From NCBI RefSeq assembly GCF_009789675.1, contig NZ_CP046913.1, positions 124,001 through 188,000 of the forward strand: 64,000 nucleotides of DNA, written 5' to 3'. This document shows positions 17,657-27,248 of the stretch, one piece after another. The DNA comes from Paraburkholderia acidisoli (GTDB lineage Bacteria; Pseudomonadota; Gammaproteobacteria; Burkholderiales; Burkholderiaceae). Position numbers and translations under genes: made by a program. Position 1 is the first letter of the stretch, and each line of letters starts with the position of its first letter. A model generated the notes under the pieces. That model saw only the letters and a program-made list of their open reading frames with translations, made no database searches and was not told where the DNA came from.

Positions 17657-19261
17657 TTACTTGATCATTTCGACCAGGTTGATGCCCTGCGCCATCACCT
17701 GCACACCTTGTGGACTCTTGCCGGTCTCGAACACGGTTTGCCAGAAGCTGTTGTTCTGCTTGCCGCCGAACACCGTTGCCGACAGGTCCTTATTGACCCA
17801 CAGGGGTAGTGCTGCTAAGTTTCGAACAAAATTGCGGATATTGATCCACAGCTGTTCCGCGAAGTGATACTGGAACAGCTTGTTCTCCTGAATTGGCTTG
17901 CCGGTGGTGATGAAGTAGTTGATCGCGATCTGCCGAACAAACCGCAGCCAGTTGTAGATCACCTCCTCCTTGCTCATGCGGAAAGCGCATAGATGTGCGT
18001 GAGGGAAGGTTTCACCTTTTTGCAGCTGATTCTCGATCTTGTCAGTACCGATGTCGCTGTCGAACTTGCCGATATAAATCTCCTCGGCAATCACGTTCAT
18101 CAAACGAACCAGCTGCGCGGTTTCCAACTCTCGCGGGTTTTCACCATCGTCGACACCATGGTCCAGACGGGTTTCCAACACTTCCTGATAGATGAAAAAT
18201 GAATAGAACGTCTTGTCGATGGAACTGTATGACAGTGGCCGTTCCTTACCGCGACCGCCATAGTCGATAAAGTCGCGCAGCTTGTTATCGGGTGACGAAG
18301 TCACTCCATCGCGCACCGCGTCCAGAATGTAGCGTTTCATCTCGCGCGATTGGCCTTTAAAATAGTTCACCAGATCGCGCTCGCTGAACGCCAGATCATC
18401 ATCCTTACGGCTGGTTTCCCGGCGGTAACGTTCGATACGGTCCTGATACAGCGTGCTGCCCAGGTGCCGCTGAACTGACTTGTCGAACGCAACCTGCTTG
18501 AGCGTAGTACCCGCATTGGTGTTGGTGGTAATCAGCGTATCCGCATCGGGGTCGATAAAAACGCGCACAGGCAATGCTTTGGCACCTAGCATGATTTGCG
18601 CGGCCGCCTTGTGCTGGCCATCGAATACATGCACGGCGCCTTTGCCGCCTTCCGAGCTCAACCAGGCCAATGGCACATGCAATTGCGGTCGCTTCTGGTA
18701 GAACTCCTCAACCAGCTTACTGATATTGCTGCCAATCGCGCGCGGATTGATACGATCATCGTGGCGCAAGTACTGGATCGGCAACTTGACGAAGAAGTAG
18801 TTAAACCCGCTTAGCTCGTCCTCATATAGCGGCACGCTGTGGATGCGCTCGTCGCCGCAGGCGCTCAGGGTAAATTGAAGCTGCTGTGCGTCCAGCTTGA
18901 AGCTCAGCTCGGCGCTTCCGCCACCCGCGCTGTTAAGGATGTCGCCCAGGTTGGGGCTGCGGTTCTCCGGTTCCAGCTTCTCCTTTAGCGCGACGAAGCG
19001 TTGCAGGACCCGTGCTATCTCAAGATTGCTGGCTTGCTTGGAGCGGTTGCAGCTTGCATGGGTTAAGGCGAAGTTGCTCGGATCATCCTTGCCGCCGTTT
19101 TTCAGCGGCACTACATGATCAATGTCCAGGCTATCCTTATGAAGTTGAACATCGACAGCCTGTTCGCAGATAAAACAATGCCCGTGCTGGGCTTGATGCA
19201 GCTTGGTAAGCAACGCGTTACGGTCATCTGCGCTTAGGCGGTTCAGAAACAACGAGGCCAT
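17657..19261 (-). CDS. HNH endonuclease fused to a DndB-like DGQHR/ParB-type domain
   Basis: 534 aa. Residues about 30-75 hold an HNH site: [20 protein letters not shown], an Asn in NFALTH and CNRSK supply the zinc and catalytic ligands. From about residue 140 a DGQHR-type domain begins ([19 protein letters not shown], then [14 protein letters not shown]; here DGQHK). DGQHR domains occur in DndB, the repressor and accessory protein of phosphorothioate systems, and in DpdB. The combination suggests a nuclease steered by a DNA- or nucleotide-sensing domain. AGGAGAG precedes the ATG. A 173-nt gap upstream holds the 41-aa ORF. Confidence 0.88.
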   Translation of the reverse strand: MASLFLNRLSADDRNALLTKLHQAQHGHCFICEQAVDVQLHKDSLDIDHVVPLKNGGKDDPSNFALTHASCNRSKQASNLEIARVLQRFVALKEKLEPENRSPNLGDILNSAGGGSAELSFKLDAQQLQFTLSACGDERIHSVPLYEDELSGFNYFFVKLPIQYLRHDDRINPRAIGSNISKLVEEFYQKRPQLHVPLAWLSSEGGKGAVHVFDGQHKAAAQIMLGAKALPVRVFIDPDADTLITTNTNAGTTLKQVAFDKSVQRHLGSTLYQDRIERYRRETSRKDDDLAFSERDLVNYFKGQSREMKRYILDAVRDGVTSSPDNKLRDFIDYGGRGKERPLSYSSIDKTFYSFFIYQEVLETRLDHGVDDGENPRELETAQLVRLMNVIAEEIYIGKFDSDIGTDKIENQLQKGETFPHAHLCAFRMSKEEVIYNWLRFVRQIAINYFITTGKPIQENKLFQYHFAEQLWINIRNFVRNLAALPLWVNKDLSATVFGGKQNNSFWQTVFETGKSPQGVQVMAQGINLVEMIK

Positions 19262-19312
19262 TACTGCTCTCCTTATTTTTGTGAATGTCCAACAGTCTTT
19301 CGAGCTTTATCG

Positions 19313-19438
19313 CTATGTCAGCTCGGGCGCCGCATCGTATTCATCGAACGGAGTCCGCATGCCGGCGACGATGACCTCACACGGGTTACTGTCATTGGGT
19401 ACAGAGAATAGGGGCCCTGTCTCGCTCATCATCCTCAT
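19313..19438 (-). CDS. Small 41-aa ORF overlapping the methyltransferase stop
   Basis: Reads MRMMSETGPLFSV, then a Cys, VIVAGMRTPFDEYD and stops at TAG. Its ATG overlaps the methyltransferase TGA by the usual ATGA, the coupling seen between other genes of this operon, and it fills most of the only sizeable gap in it. It is acidic with one Cys. No family recognised; it could be a small regulator or inhibitor of the methyltransferase or nuclease. Two more Met codons lie within the first four positions. Confidence 0.5.
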   Translation of the reverse strand: MRMMSETGPLFSVPNDSNPCEVIVAGMRTPFDEYDAAPELT

Positions 19439-22400
19439 GCTCCCTGCGATTCGAAATGAGCCCAAGCCACGCGGTAATCGGCTTCGCGATCTGCGAGAGT
19501 GAATGGGGCGACATACCGGATGATTCGATGCATCGAATTACCCGGCTGCGTGTCGTCATTGATCGGGCGTTTGATTACGGTACCATCGGGCACTTGCGGC
19601 TTACCCTCTCTAGGCATCAAGTCATCCCAACCGAGCCGCAGGGTTTTGCTCTGCCCCCCTGGGATGGACAGGGTGCACTCGAGCTCCTTCTTGGAGGGCT
19701 TGCGTGGAAGACCAACGCCCGCTAAACCCTTGCTGGCGGTGAAGATAATGCGGCCCTCGGCGTCGTACCAGGTGTTTTGGTCGTTCTGGCGCATCACGGG
19801 AAACTGTACGCGATAGCTGGTCAGCAGTTCGTCCAATGTCAGTCCGAGCGCCTGTGCAGCCAGCACGTCTATCTCTAGCAACGCCTGGCGTCGAGCGTAG
19901 TCGCTGCGCAAAGCACAGTGACGTTTCCATTCGGGCGTAAGCCCAACAAAAAAATCAGAAGGCAATCGAGGATCGCTGCTGGCCCAGCGTTCGTGTTGAA
20001 AGCTCGGTAGCCAAGTCTTGTGCCAAAGGTCGGCATAGTGACTCGTAAGGCAGCTTAGTACCAGTGCTCTTAAATGCATTTGGTTGCGCAAAGCTGACGG
20101 GAACACGTCCGCAAGCATTGGCAATCGACTCAAATAGGCCAAGTTGGCATGCCCAGACCCAGTAGATTTCATAAAAAAATCCAAAGGCAGGGAGAGAGTC
20201 ATTGAGTGGAAATCGAGTAGATCACTTATTGTGCGAAACGTTGTGCTTATGCAGGCGTGAATATGTCCAACCCCTTTTGGAATGATCGCAGATATTAAAG
20301 ATCTCTCCATGGAGGTACTAATCATTTCTCGGTTTATATGTCGATAATAGTCCGTTACCGGTCTGCTCTGACTTTCATTGTCCTCAACCCAATTGACCAG
20401 CGGTACCTGCTTGATATATGCGTCCATCGCACAAGCAGGACGATAATTGCTACGTGACAAGTAATCGTCTGGCAGAAATTCCAGATCAAGCGGATCGTAA
20501 GCTTTATGTGTTTCGCAAACTCGCTTAGGTGTTTTGTTCAGTGGGTTCCCAACATAAAAATGTGGACCCGAAAGGACAAGGGTAGACGGTGATTCGGGAA
20601 ATTCTGTGCGACGCATAATTATTTTTTCGCGTTGCGCGGCAGTTTCATCGAAAAACCAAACAGCGGTGAATTCATGATCGTTCAGATCGCCAAGCCTACG
20701 AGGGACACGTGCGAATTTTTCTAGCACCGAAACTAATTCTCGGCTATGCACTGCCGGGAGACGCGCTTGCATGGACGGGGTGCCAGGCTCGTCGTAGAGC
20801 AAGGCAAAGGTAGAAAGCAACGAAGCATCGACCTCGATAACGCGGTTTCGGTGACCGGTGAAGTCCCAGTTGCCTGCTTCGCTTTTGATGCCAGGCGTTG
20901 CACCGCCGCCGGGGTGTGCTAGGGAGGAAAACGTAGTTTGCGGATGCATCACGTTCGCCATCGTTCTGAAAGCGGCCGCCCGTTCATTTCCGTAGATGTT
21001 GATGCTGTACTTCACTCGGTTACCGATTTCTGCAAAAAGCTTCAGTTCATTCTGAAACTGAAAATGCGCGCGCAGGCGGCTATATATCGCCTCGCGCAGC
21101 TTGCCTCCCTTAGGATCTTCATATGGACCTTCCGGATGTAGCAATGCCTGAACTCCGCAACCAATGCGCCATGCCAATGGCAAGAAACATTTGTATAGAT
21201 TGGCTTTCTGCCCTTCGAGTAGACCGTAATTCTGTCTGGCGTTCAAAAACTGCCCCATGCCCTCTGTGGCGGCACACTCAGCCAAGTAGTCAGCTTTGGC
21301 CTGCGGCAGCGCCACAAACACAGCGTCGCGCTGGTCAGTAGCCTGTTTAGCACTGAGCTTCCGAATTGCGAAGCGCGGGTCGAAGTCCGAAAGCAGTCCC
21401 TGCTCGTTCCACTCCACCTTGATCCACGGCGGATTCCCGAGGACCACATCAAAGCCACCGCGCTGCTTGAACAGGTCGGCGAACTCCAACTGCCAGTGCA
21501 TAAAGTGCTGCTGCGCGGCCACAGCCTGCGCCACCTGCAATTGTGGCAGAGCGGCAATTAGCGCTTCGATATCAACAAGGCCGTAGCGGTCGCGCTCCGG
21601 GGTAAAATCCAACCCCTGCTGCAAAATGGTTTCTGGAAAGAAGTCATTGGCTGGCGCGGCGGTCAGGCTGGCATTGCCCAGCAAAACGGTTTCCAAAATG
21701 AACCACCAGTGCTCGCGGGTGGGCAGATTCTCTGCTTGTTCCAGCGGCCAGAACCACAGCGCACACCAGGAGTCCATCACCAGTTTCAAGCGGCGGTAGG
21801 GGCTTGCGTTTATCTGGTGCTCACTCAACATCTCTCGCTGGTAGGCGGCATCCTTCTGCGCGGTGGAAGTCGGTGCGCGGTTGCCGGTCGAGTCGGGCCA
21901 CACGTGCAGCTCGTCGCAAGTGGCGCGGCGCACGCGAGCGAGTTCCTCGGCATGCTGTTGCCACAGGGCCTCCGCCGCCTTGACGAGCTTTTGCACTCGC
22001 TCAATTTCATCGCGAGCCAGCGGGGCGCAAAAGGTCTTACGCCATTGCTTGAACTGTTCAACCGCTGCCGGTTCGAGCGCCTTCACCACCTTGTCGCTGA
22101 TACTGCCCATGCCGTCGGCGGGCAGCAGGAAGTGGAATATGTCAGTGCTGTCCGGGGATTGCGCTAGCGCGAGTGCACGAGGTACTGCGGCGCGCCAGTC
22201 ACGCTCGGGCTGGCCATTTTCACCCTTGCCGGGGCTGAGCTGTGCGGTGCTGAATACGTCGCGCCGCGCGCCCACCAGTGAGTTACCGTCGACCAGCTGC
22301 AGGCCAAACCAGGGCACATGGCCGCCCTTGAAAATGGCATTGAGCCACAGCGAGACTTCGGCGAGTTCCACTGCTACGGGGTTAAGGTCCACACCAAACA

Positions 22401-24363
22401 CGTTGCTGTCGGCGATGTACATTTTTACCCGCTGTTTTTCTTCCGCGTAGTCCTCGTGGGCGATGGTCTGACCTAATTCCTTTTGCTTGGCTTGCAGGTA
22501 GGCCTCAGCCAGTTGGTTCACGGCCTCGTTCAAAAAGGCCGCGCTTCCCATGGCAGGCTCGCAAACGGTGACCTCGAGGATCTCGTCTGCGCTCTTGCCA
22601 GGAAGCATCTCTTTCAACGCGTGCTCGACGAGGCATTGAGTGAGCGCCTCGGGGGTGTAGTAGCTGGCGGATTTCTCCCGCGCACGTCCAGCCAAGCGGT
22701 AGATGAAAGTGCCCTTCTTATAGAGACGTGGCTCACCGCCAAATAGACGTTCGGCGTCTGTGTATTGGGCAATGCTGCTGGCCGGCACGAAATAGGCGGC
22801 CTCCAGCGGATCGAGCGCGGCGTCTTTCTTTCTTTCCGCGGCACTAGGGACATCGAGCTCGAAATCGACATCGTCCGCATCGTCGGTTTCGCCGTCTTCT
22901 TCGCTTTCATCCTCCATCTTGGGGGCTTTCTTACCTTTTGGGTCGGGTCGCACTTCGTAGAGATCTTCCTCTGCGAAGAAACCACGGAACGACAGGAGGG
23001 CCTCATACACTGCGCCAAGCTGGTTGATGCCCAAGGTGCCATAACTAATGCGGCCACGGCCTCCTCTGCCGGTGCCACGAGAAAGCGACATCAGCTCGAC
23101 TACCCGTTGCAGCACGCGGTTGCGCAGCTTGATGCTACCCAGGAGTGGCGTGCGCGCCGGGTCGAACAGGTGTCCTTGCAGCGGGGCGATAGTGAAACCG
23201 GTGTCAAGCGGGCGATCGTGAGTAGTGGTCAAGTCAAGCTGAACATTGGCGGCATCACCGGCGGGGAAGCCTTGCCAGATCAGGTTGAACAGTTGCCTGA
23301 GGCTCTCATGGAAGTAGAAGCCGTCCTGTGCTTCGGGCGTGGTGAGCGGAGTCTGCTCGAGTTGGCGCAGGTGTTCAACACTGTAGCCTTTGAGATAGGC
23401 TTCGGCATCAATCGGCGCGTAGCCCAACTCGGGGCGCGACTCGATGTAGAACAGGAACAGCAGCCGATACATATAGCGCAGGCTTTCACGGCTAAGCTGG
23501 TCGGCCAAGTCAGTGTCATTGCGCTCAAAGACTTTTTCCTTGGCGACCTCACGTTTGTAGCGAATAGCCTCGTTGGCAATCACCTCGATACATTCGCGAA
23601 GAGCGTATTTGAGGTCGGTGGAGACCTCAAAAGCATGCTTATGCGAACTGTCATCCAGGCTGTCGAGCAACGCCACGCCACCCTCTGCCGGCAGTACGGA
23701 TTCGGCGCCGGCCAGTGCGGCCATGGTGCGGAATTGGCGTTCGTCACGCGGGCCAAACAGCTCGGGTAGCTCGAAGCGCAATAATGCCTTGCGGCCCCAT
23801 TTGCTTCGCTCGATCAGCATCCATTGTTCGTGGTGCACCAACAGCACCCAGCGCGGTGGCTGATCGTGCGCAAACAGACGCTTGGTAAGGGTTTCTTCCC
23901 AGTCGGGCTGGACCTGCTTACCCCGCTTGTCGTCGACCGTGCGTAGTGGCGCCAATTGCAACGGGCTGGTTTCCTCGTCGCCGGGTCCGGCCACGGCGGC
24001 GGCGATCACGAGCATGGGGAGCTGTTTGGCATCGCGATACACAGCGAGAACCGGTAGCTCGCCATCTGCCAGCGGTAGGGTCTGCGGATTCAGGGCATAG
24101 CCCAGCGCCTGCAGAAGCGGCTCGGCTAGATCGAGCAACATGCTGGTGCGCTCGTCTTGCCTACGCTCGGCAAGGAATCGTTCGCGCGCGCGGAAATAGC
24201 CGTTGGCGCCACTGGCGGCGCGTAGGCGGGAAACGGGGCTATCGCTTCCCTGCTCTTTCCAGCGCTCGAACAGGGGCTTGAGATCCTTTTCGAGAATTTC
24301 GTCCAGGTAGTGCTGGCTATAGAACTCGTTGGCGTTGGCAAGGCCGGTGATGGCGAAACTCAT
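19435..24363 (-). CDS. Large N6-adenine DNA methyltransferase (Eco57I/PglX/DrmMI-like)
   Basis: 1642 aa. A gamma-type adenine methyltransferase: SASYYTPEAL (565-574, motif X), CEPAMGSAAF (601-610, motif I), NVFGVDLNPVAVELA (motif II region) and catalytic NPPW near 977-980. The N-terminal ~300 residues (LDLAEPLLQALGYAL, RWVLLVHHEQWMLIER) resemble the N-domain of type IIG/BREX enzymes, without a clear D..ExK nuclease triad. An acidic low-complexity linker lies around 483-505. The C-terminal ~500 residues probably recognise the target sequence. It likely marks host DNA to prevent self-attack. I took the ATG at 24363 (MSFAITGLANANEF) over an open frame to 24450, because AGAGGGGAAC precedes it. 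Confidence 0.9.
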   Translation of the reverse strand: MSFAITGLANANEFYSQHYLDEILEKDLKPLFERWKEQGSDSPVSRLRAASGANGYFRARERFLAERRQDERTSMLLDLAEPLLQALGYALNPQTLPLADGELPVLAVYRDAKQLPMLVIAAAVAGPGDEETSPLQLAPLRTVDDKRGKQVQPDWEETLTKRLFAHDQPPRWVLLVHHEQWMLIERSKWGRKALLRFELPELFGPRDERQFRTMAALAGAESVLPAEGGVALLDSLDDSSHKHAFEVSTDLKYALRECIEVIANEAIRYKREVAKEKVFERNDTDLADQLSRESLRYMYRLLFLFYIESRPELGYAPIDAEAYLKGYSVEHLRQLEQTPLTTPEAQDGFYFHESLRQLFNLIWQGFPAGDAANVQLDLTTTHDRPLDTGFTIAPLQGHLFDPARTPLLGSIKLRNRVLQRVVELMSLSRGTGRGGRGRISYGTLGINQLGAVYEALLSFRGFFAEEDLYEVRPDPKGKKAPKMEDESEEDGETDDADDVDFELDVPSAAERKKDAALDPLEAAYFVPASSIAQYTDAERLFGGEPRLYKKGTFIYRLAGRAREKSASYYTPEALTQCLVEHALKEMLPGKSADEILEVTVCEPAMGSAAFLNEAVNQLAEAYLQAKQKELGQTIAHEDYAEEKQRVKMYIADSNVFGVDLNPVAVELAEVSLWLNAIFKGGHVPWFGLQLVDGNSLVGARRDVFSTAQLSPGKGENGQPERDWRAAVPRALALAQSPDSTDIFHFLLPADGMGSISDKVVKALEPAAVEQFKQWRKTFCAPLARDEIERVQKLVKAAEALWQQHAEELARVRRATCDELHVWPDSTGNRAPTSTAQKDAAYQREMLSEHQINASPYRRLKLVMDSWCALWFWPLEQAENLPTREHWWFILETVLLGNASLTAAPANDFFPETILQQGLDFTPERDRYGLVDIEALIAALPQLQVAQAVAAQQHFMHWQLEFADLFKQRGGFDVVLGNPPWIKVEWNEQGLLSDFDPRFAIRKLSAKQATDQRDAVFVALPQAKADYLAECAATEGMGQFLNARQNYGLLEGQKANLYKCFLPLAWRIGCGVQALLHPEGPYEDPKGGKLREAIYSRLRAHFQFQNELKLFAEIGNRVKYSINIYGNERAAAFRTMANVMHPQTTFSSLAHPGGGATPGIKSEAGNWDFTGHRNRVIEVDASLLSTFALLYDEPGTPSMQARLPAVHSRELVSVLEKFARVPRRLGDLNDHEFTAVWFFDETAAQREKIIMRRTEFPESPSTLVLSGPHFYVGNPLNKTPKRVCETHKAYDPLDLEFLPDDYLSRSNYRPACAMDAYIKQVPLVNWVEDNESQSRPVTDYYRHINREMISTSMERSLISAIIPKGVGHIHACISTTFRTISDLLDFHSMTLSLPLDFFMKSTGSGHANLAYLSRLPMLADVFPSALRNQMHLRALVLSCLTSHYADLWHKTWLPSFQHERWASSDPRLPSDFFVGLTPEWKRHCALRSDYARRQALLEIDVLAAQALGLTLDELLTSYRVQFPVMRQNDQNTWYDAEGRIIFTASKGLAGVGLPRKPSKKELECTLSIPGGQSKTLRLGWDDLMPREGKPQVPDGTVIKRPINDDTQPGNSMHRIIRYVAPFTLADREADYRVAWAHFESQGA

Positions 24364-24380
24364 GCTGTATGTTCCCCTCT

Positions 24381-27248
24381 TCAGGCCATCAGGCCAGCGA
24401 CGACTGTGAACTGGACGCGGTCGTCCAGTTGCAGGGTGTCGCGAATCCATTGCTGGTAGTTGTTGAACAGATCAATCGTGGCACTTTCCTTTTGCCTGCG
24501 GCGCGCAGCGTTGACTTGCGCGATACCCTGCCTGAAGTCCAGCTCCAGCTGATGTAGGTGCTTGTCTTGTAACGTTTTCAGTTTGCCAAGTTCCCGATCC
24601 AACCGTGCCCGACAATCGGCTTCAAAGGCGTGCTTGATTGGCTTGATATGAGCTTGGGCAGCCTGAATCACCTCGGGCAAAGCTTGCTGCAGCGTATGGC
24701 TATTCAGGGCCTGGCCATCATTGGTCAGGGTGTGGCCGGTGTCATTCGATAGCCCGGTTCGTTGCAGGACTTCGTTTAGAGTCAGCACCCCATGGATCTG
24801 ACCGGTAGGGCCGACCTTTACACCGACCCATTCGGCCAGCACAGCCTGACCACGGCGATTGGGCGCCTGCGCGAGGACGAGGACAACAGCTTCGTCCTTG
24901 GCCAAGCCCTGCGAAACACGAATAAGCGGAGCGCTTTGGCGACGGAACAAGGCCATGAGCTTGTAGTCCAGCCACTGCGCAATCGGATGCAGCGGCCAAA
25001 GATAATGCACTTGAGCCCATGCGTTGGTATCGCGGGCATGCTTGATTGCGGTTTCGACCACTTTCTTGTCCGCACTGAGCGAGAAGCTATTGTCGTTGGG
25101 CCACATTTCGTCCGCGAGATCTCGCCCCAGCACCTGTGCCAGATCTCGACTGGGCTGGAAGCTCAAGGTGCGATGTATGTCGTCGGCCTGCACGGGCCGG
25201 TGCTCCCGCGGCGCCTGATGGCTCAGCCAACGTAGGGCGTCTCGGGCATAGCAGTAGCTGTCGTGGAACAGACTCGGTAGTTCGGCGGTGGGAGCACAGT
25301 CTGGGGCGACGGGTTCGGTAGACGTGGTGTCCTGCACCTCGTCCACGCTTCCCCAAAGCGCCTCGAAAGGGTCGATGTCGTTGCCGGCCAGCAACGCGGC
25401 AAAGGCCTCGGCGGTGCTGTTGCCTTCGATGGCCTTGGCGACCTCTGCGGTCTCCAGTTCTTCGTCATACAGGCCCATGAAGGCCGAGGGGTCGCCGATG
25501 TTTTTGGCGGCTTGTTCGTCTTTGTCGATCAGGATTTCCAGATAACGAAGGTCCCCACGGATCCGCTCGTTGCGCGGCTCTGTGAGCAGGTAGGCGATTT
25601 TCGGAGTGCGGGTCTGACCGTAGCGGTCAACACGTCCATTTCGCTGCTGGAAGACCATCAGCGACCAGGAAATATCGAAGTGGATTAGCCTATGCGCCTG
25701 ATAGTGCAAATTGAGGCCTTCGGAAGCGACGTCGGATGCGATCAGCAGACGTAGTGACGAGTGGGTTTTGCCAAAGTCTTCGACCGTTTCCTGTATTTGC
25801 TGATCGGGCAGTTGACCATGCAGAATGGCTACGGTGTCATCTTCGAGACCTATGGCTCTAGGCAGTTCTCGTTGCAGGAATTTCAGGGTTTCCACACGCT
25901 CAGTGAAGATCACGAGGCGGTCGCTCGGGTCGTTGCCGTCCCAGCGCCAGTGCGGATCGCTTTTGAGCCGTTGAATGAGATGCTTGAATTTACTGAAGTT
26001 GTCTGGACTGATGGCTTGTACCAGGCTTTGCAGGTCGCGCAAGATTGGCAGGTCAGGATGGCTCGGAACTTTGCTTTCCAGCTTCCGCAGGCGCTCTTTC
26101 AGCGTTTGTACGCAGGCAGCGGGCGAGGAAAAGAGGGCCTTCTCCAGAACGGTGCGGAACAGCATGGCGCCCTCGCGTGCGCTCGTCCCGTCGCTCGCCA
26201 GCTTGAGTTCTGCCAATGCATCGAAGGCGAGGTTTTCCGCCGGGCTGGCGCTGCACGACAAGCGGAACACCTCGCGCTCCGGGAAGTCCTGCTTCATCTG
26301 CTCGCGAACATCTTTTTTGAATCGGCGCACGAAAAGGTGCTCCACATCGCCGCGAGTGTAATCGGCACCAGGCGGCAAGACCGTGGGGTCGAGCATGCGC
26401 ATCAGGCTGGCGAAGCTCTCCTTCCTCCCGTTGTGCGGTGTGGCGGTGAGCAAAATCAAAGCGTCGGATCGTTGCGCCAGCAGGTCGGCGAGACGATTGC
26501 TTTGTGTGCGGTTTCCCTTAAACGAGACATTGTGGGCTTCGTCGATGATGATTAGATCCCACCAGGCGCTTTCCAGGTAGTGTCGGTATTCGCTGTCGCG
26601 CTTCAACGTATCAACCGAAATGATCGTGCGGTCGTAGTAGCTGAATGGGTTGTGATTGGCTGGAATGTCACGTCGGATTCGCTGGATGCCCGCAGAGTCA
26701 AGTCGCGTCAAAGGAATAGTGAAACGATTCCAAAACTCCTGCTGAAACTGACGCATCATGCTCTTCGTGGTGACCACTAAGATGCGGCGGGCCTTACCTC
26801 GGCGCATGAGCTCAGTGGTTAGAATGCCGGCTTCAAGCGTTTTTCCTAAGCCCACCGTGTCGGCGATTAATAGGCGCGGGCGCAATTGCTGCAATACCGT
26901 GTGCGCGGGCGCGAGCTGAAAGGGCAAGGCATCCATTACGCCATGATGCCCCAGCACCACAGCTTCGCTTTGCAAGGCGGACTGCCGCAGGCGTGCTTCG
27001 ATGAAGAGACGCGCAGCAATAAAGGTCGGGGAATCGTCGTTCACCAGCTCGGTCTTAGCCGGATCGATCAGCGTAACTTCCTCAAGCTGGCTAAGGAATA
27101 ACGCGTGGCGGTTTCGCACGGTTTCCGACACGCCAATGCAGGAGAGTTGCCAGCCTCCAAGGTTGCATTGGTCCGCACTCTGGATGATCCATTCTTCGTC
27201 GCGGATTAGCGCGCGTGCACCTGGTGCGGGGGCTTGAGTCAGTTGCAT
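24381..27248 (-). CDS. SNF2/DEAH-type helicase, DrmD-like
   Basis: 955 aa. Superfamily 2 translocase with Walker A DTVGLGKT (130-137), DEAH (236-239) in IIIDEAHNVSFKG, LLTATPHNGR, and a C-terminal lobe with LIASDVASEGLNL and QQRNGRVDRYGQ. This DEAH/SNF2 type with a long C-terminal extension is that of DrmD in class 1 DISARM, DpdE and BREX BrxHII. The last ~150 residues look coiled (FRQGIAQVNAARRRQKES). The ATG shares one base with the WYL gene stop (TGATG), so regulator and helicase are coupled. The next gene starts 17 nt after its stop. Confidence 0.9.
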   Translation of the reverse strand: MQLTQAPAPGARALIRDEEWIIQSADQCNLGGWQLSCIGVSETVRNRHALFLSQLEEVTLIDPAKTELVNDDSPTFIAARLFIEARLRQSALQSEAVVLGHHGVMDALPFQLAPAHTVLQQLRPRLLIADTVGLGKTLEAGILTTELMRRGKARRILVVTTKSMMRQFQQEFWNRFTIPLTRLDSAGIQRIRRDIPANHNPFSYYDRTIISVDTLKRDSEYRHYLESAWWDLIIIDEAHNVSFKGNRTQSNRLADLLAQRSDALILLTATPHNGRKESFASLMRMLDPTVLPPGADYTRGDVEHLFVRRFKKDVREQMKQDFPEREVFRLSCSASPAENLAFDALAELKLASDGTSAREGAMLFRTVLEKALFSSPAACVQTLKERLRKLESKVPSHPDLPILRDLQSLVQAISPDNFSKFKHLIQRLKSDPHWRWDGNDPSDRLVIFTERVETLKFLQRELPRAIGLEDDTVAILHGQLPDQQIQETVEDFGKTHSSLRLLIASDVASEGLNLHYQAHRLIHFDISWSLMVFQQRNGRVDRYGQTRTPKIAYLLTEPRNERIRGDLRYLEILIDKDEQAAKNIGDPSAFMGLYDEELETAEVAKAIEGNSTAEAFAALLAGNDIDPFEALWGSVDEVQDTTSTEPVAPDCAPTAELPSLFHDSYCYARDALRWLSHQAPREHRPVQADDIHRTLSFQPSRDLAQVLGRDLADEMWPNDNSFSLSADKKVVETAIKHARDTNAWAQVHYLWPLHPIAQWLDYKLMALFRRQSAPLIRVSQGLAKDEAVVLVLAQAPNRRGQAVLAEWVGVKVGPTGQIHGVLTLNEVLQRTGLSNDTGHTLTNDGQALNSHTLQQALPEVIQAAQAHIKPIKHAFEADCRARLDRELGKLKTLQDKHLHQLELDFRQGIAQVNAARRRQKESATIDLFNNYQQWIRDTLQLDDRVQFTVVAGLMA

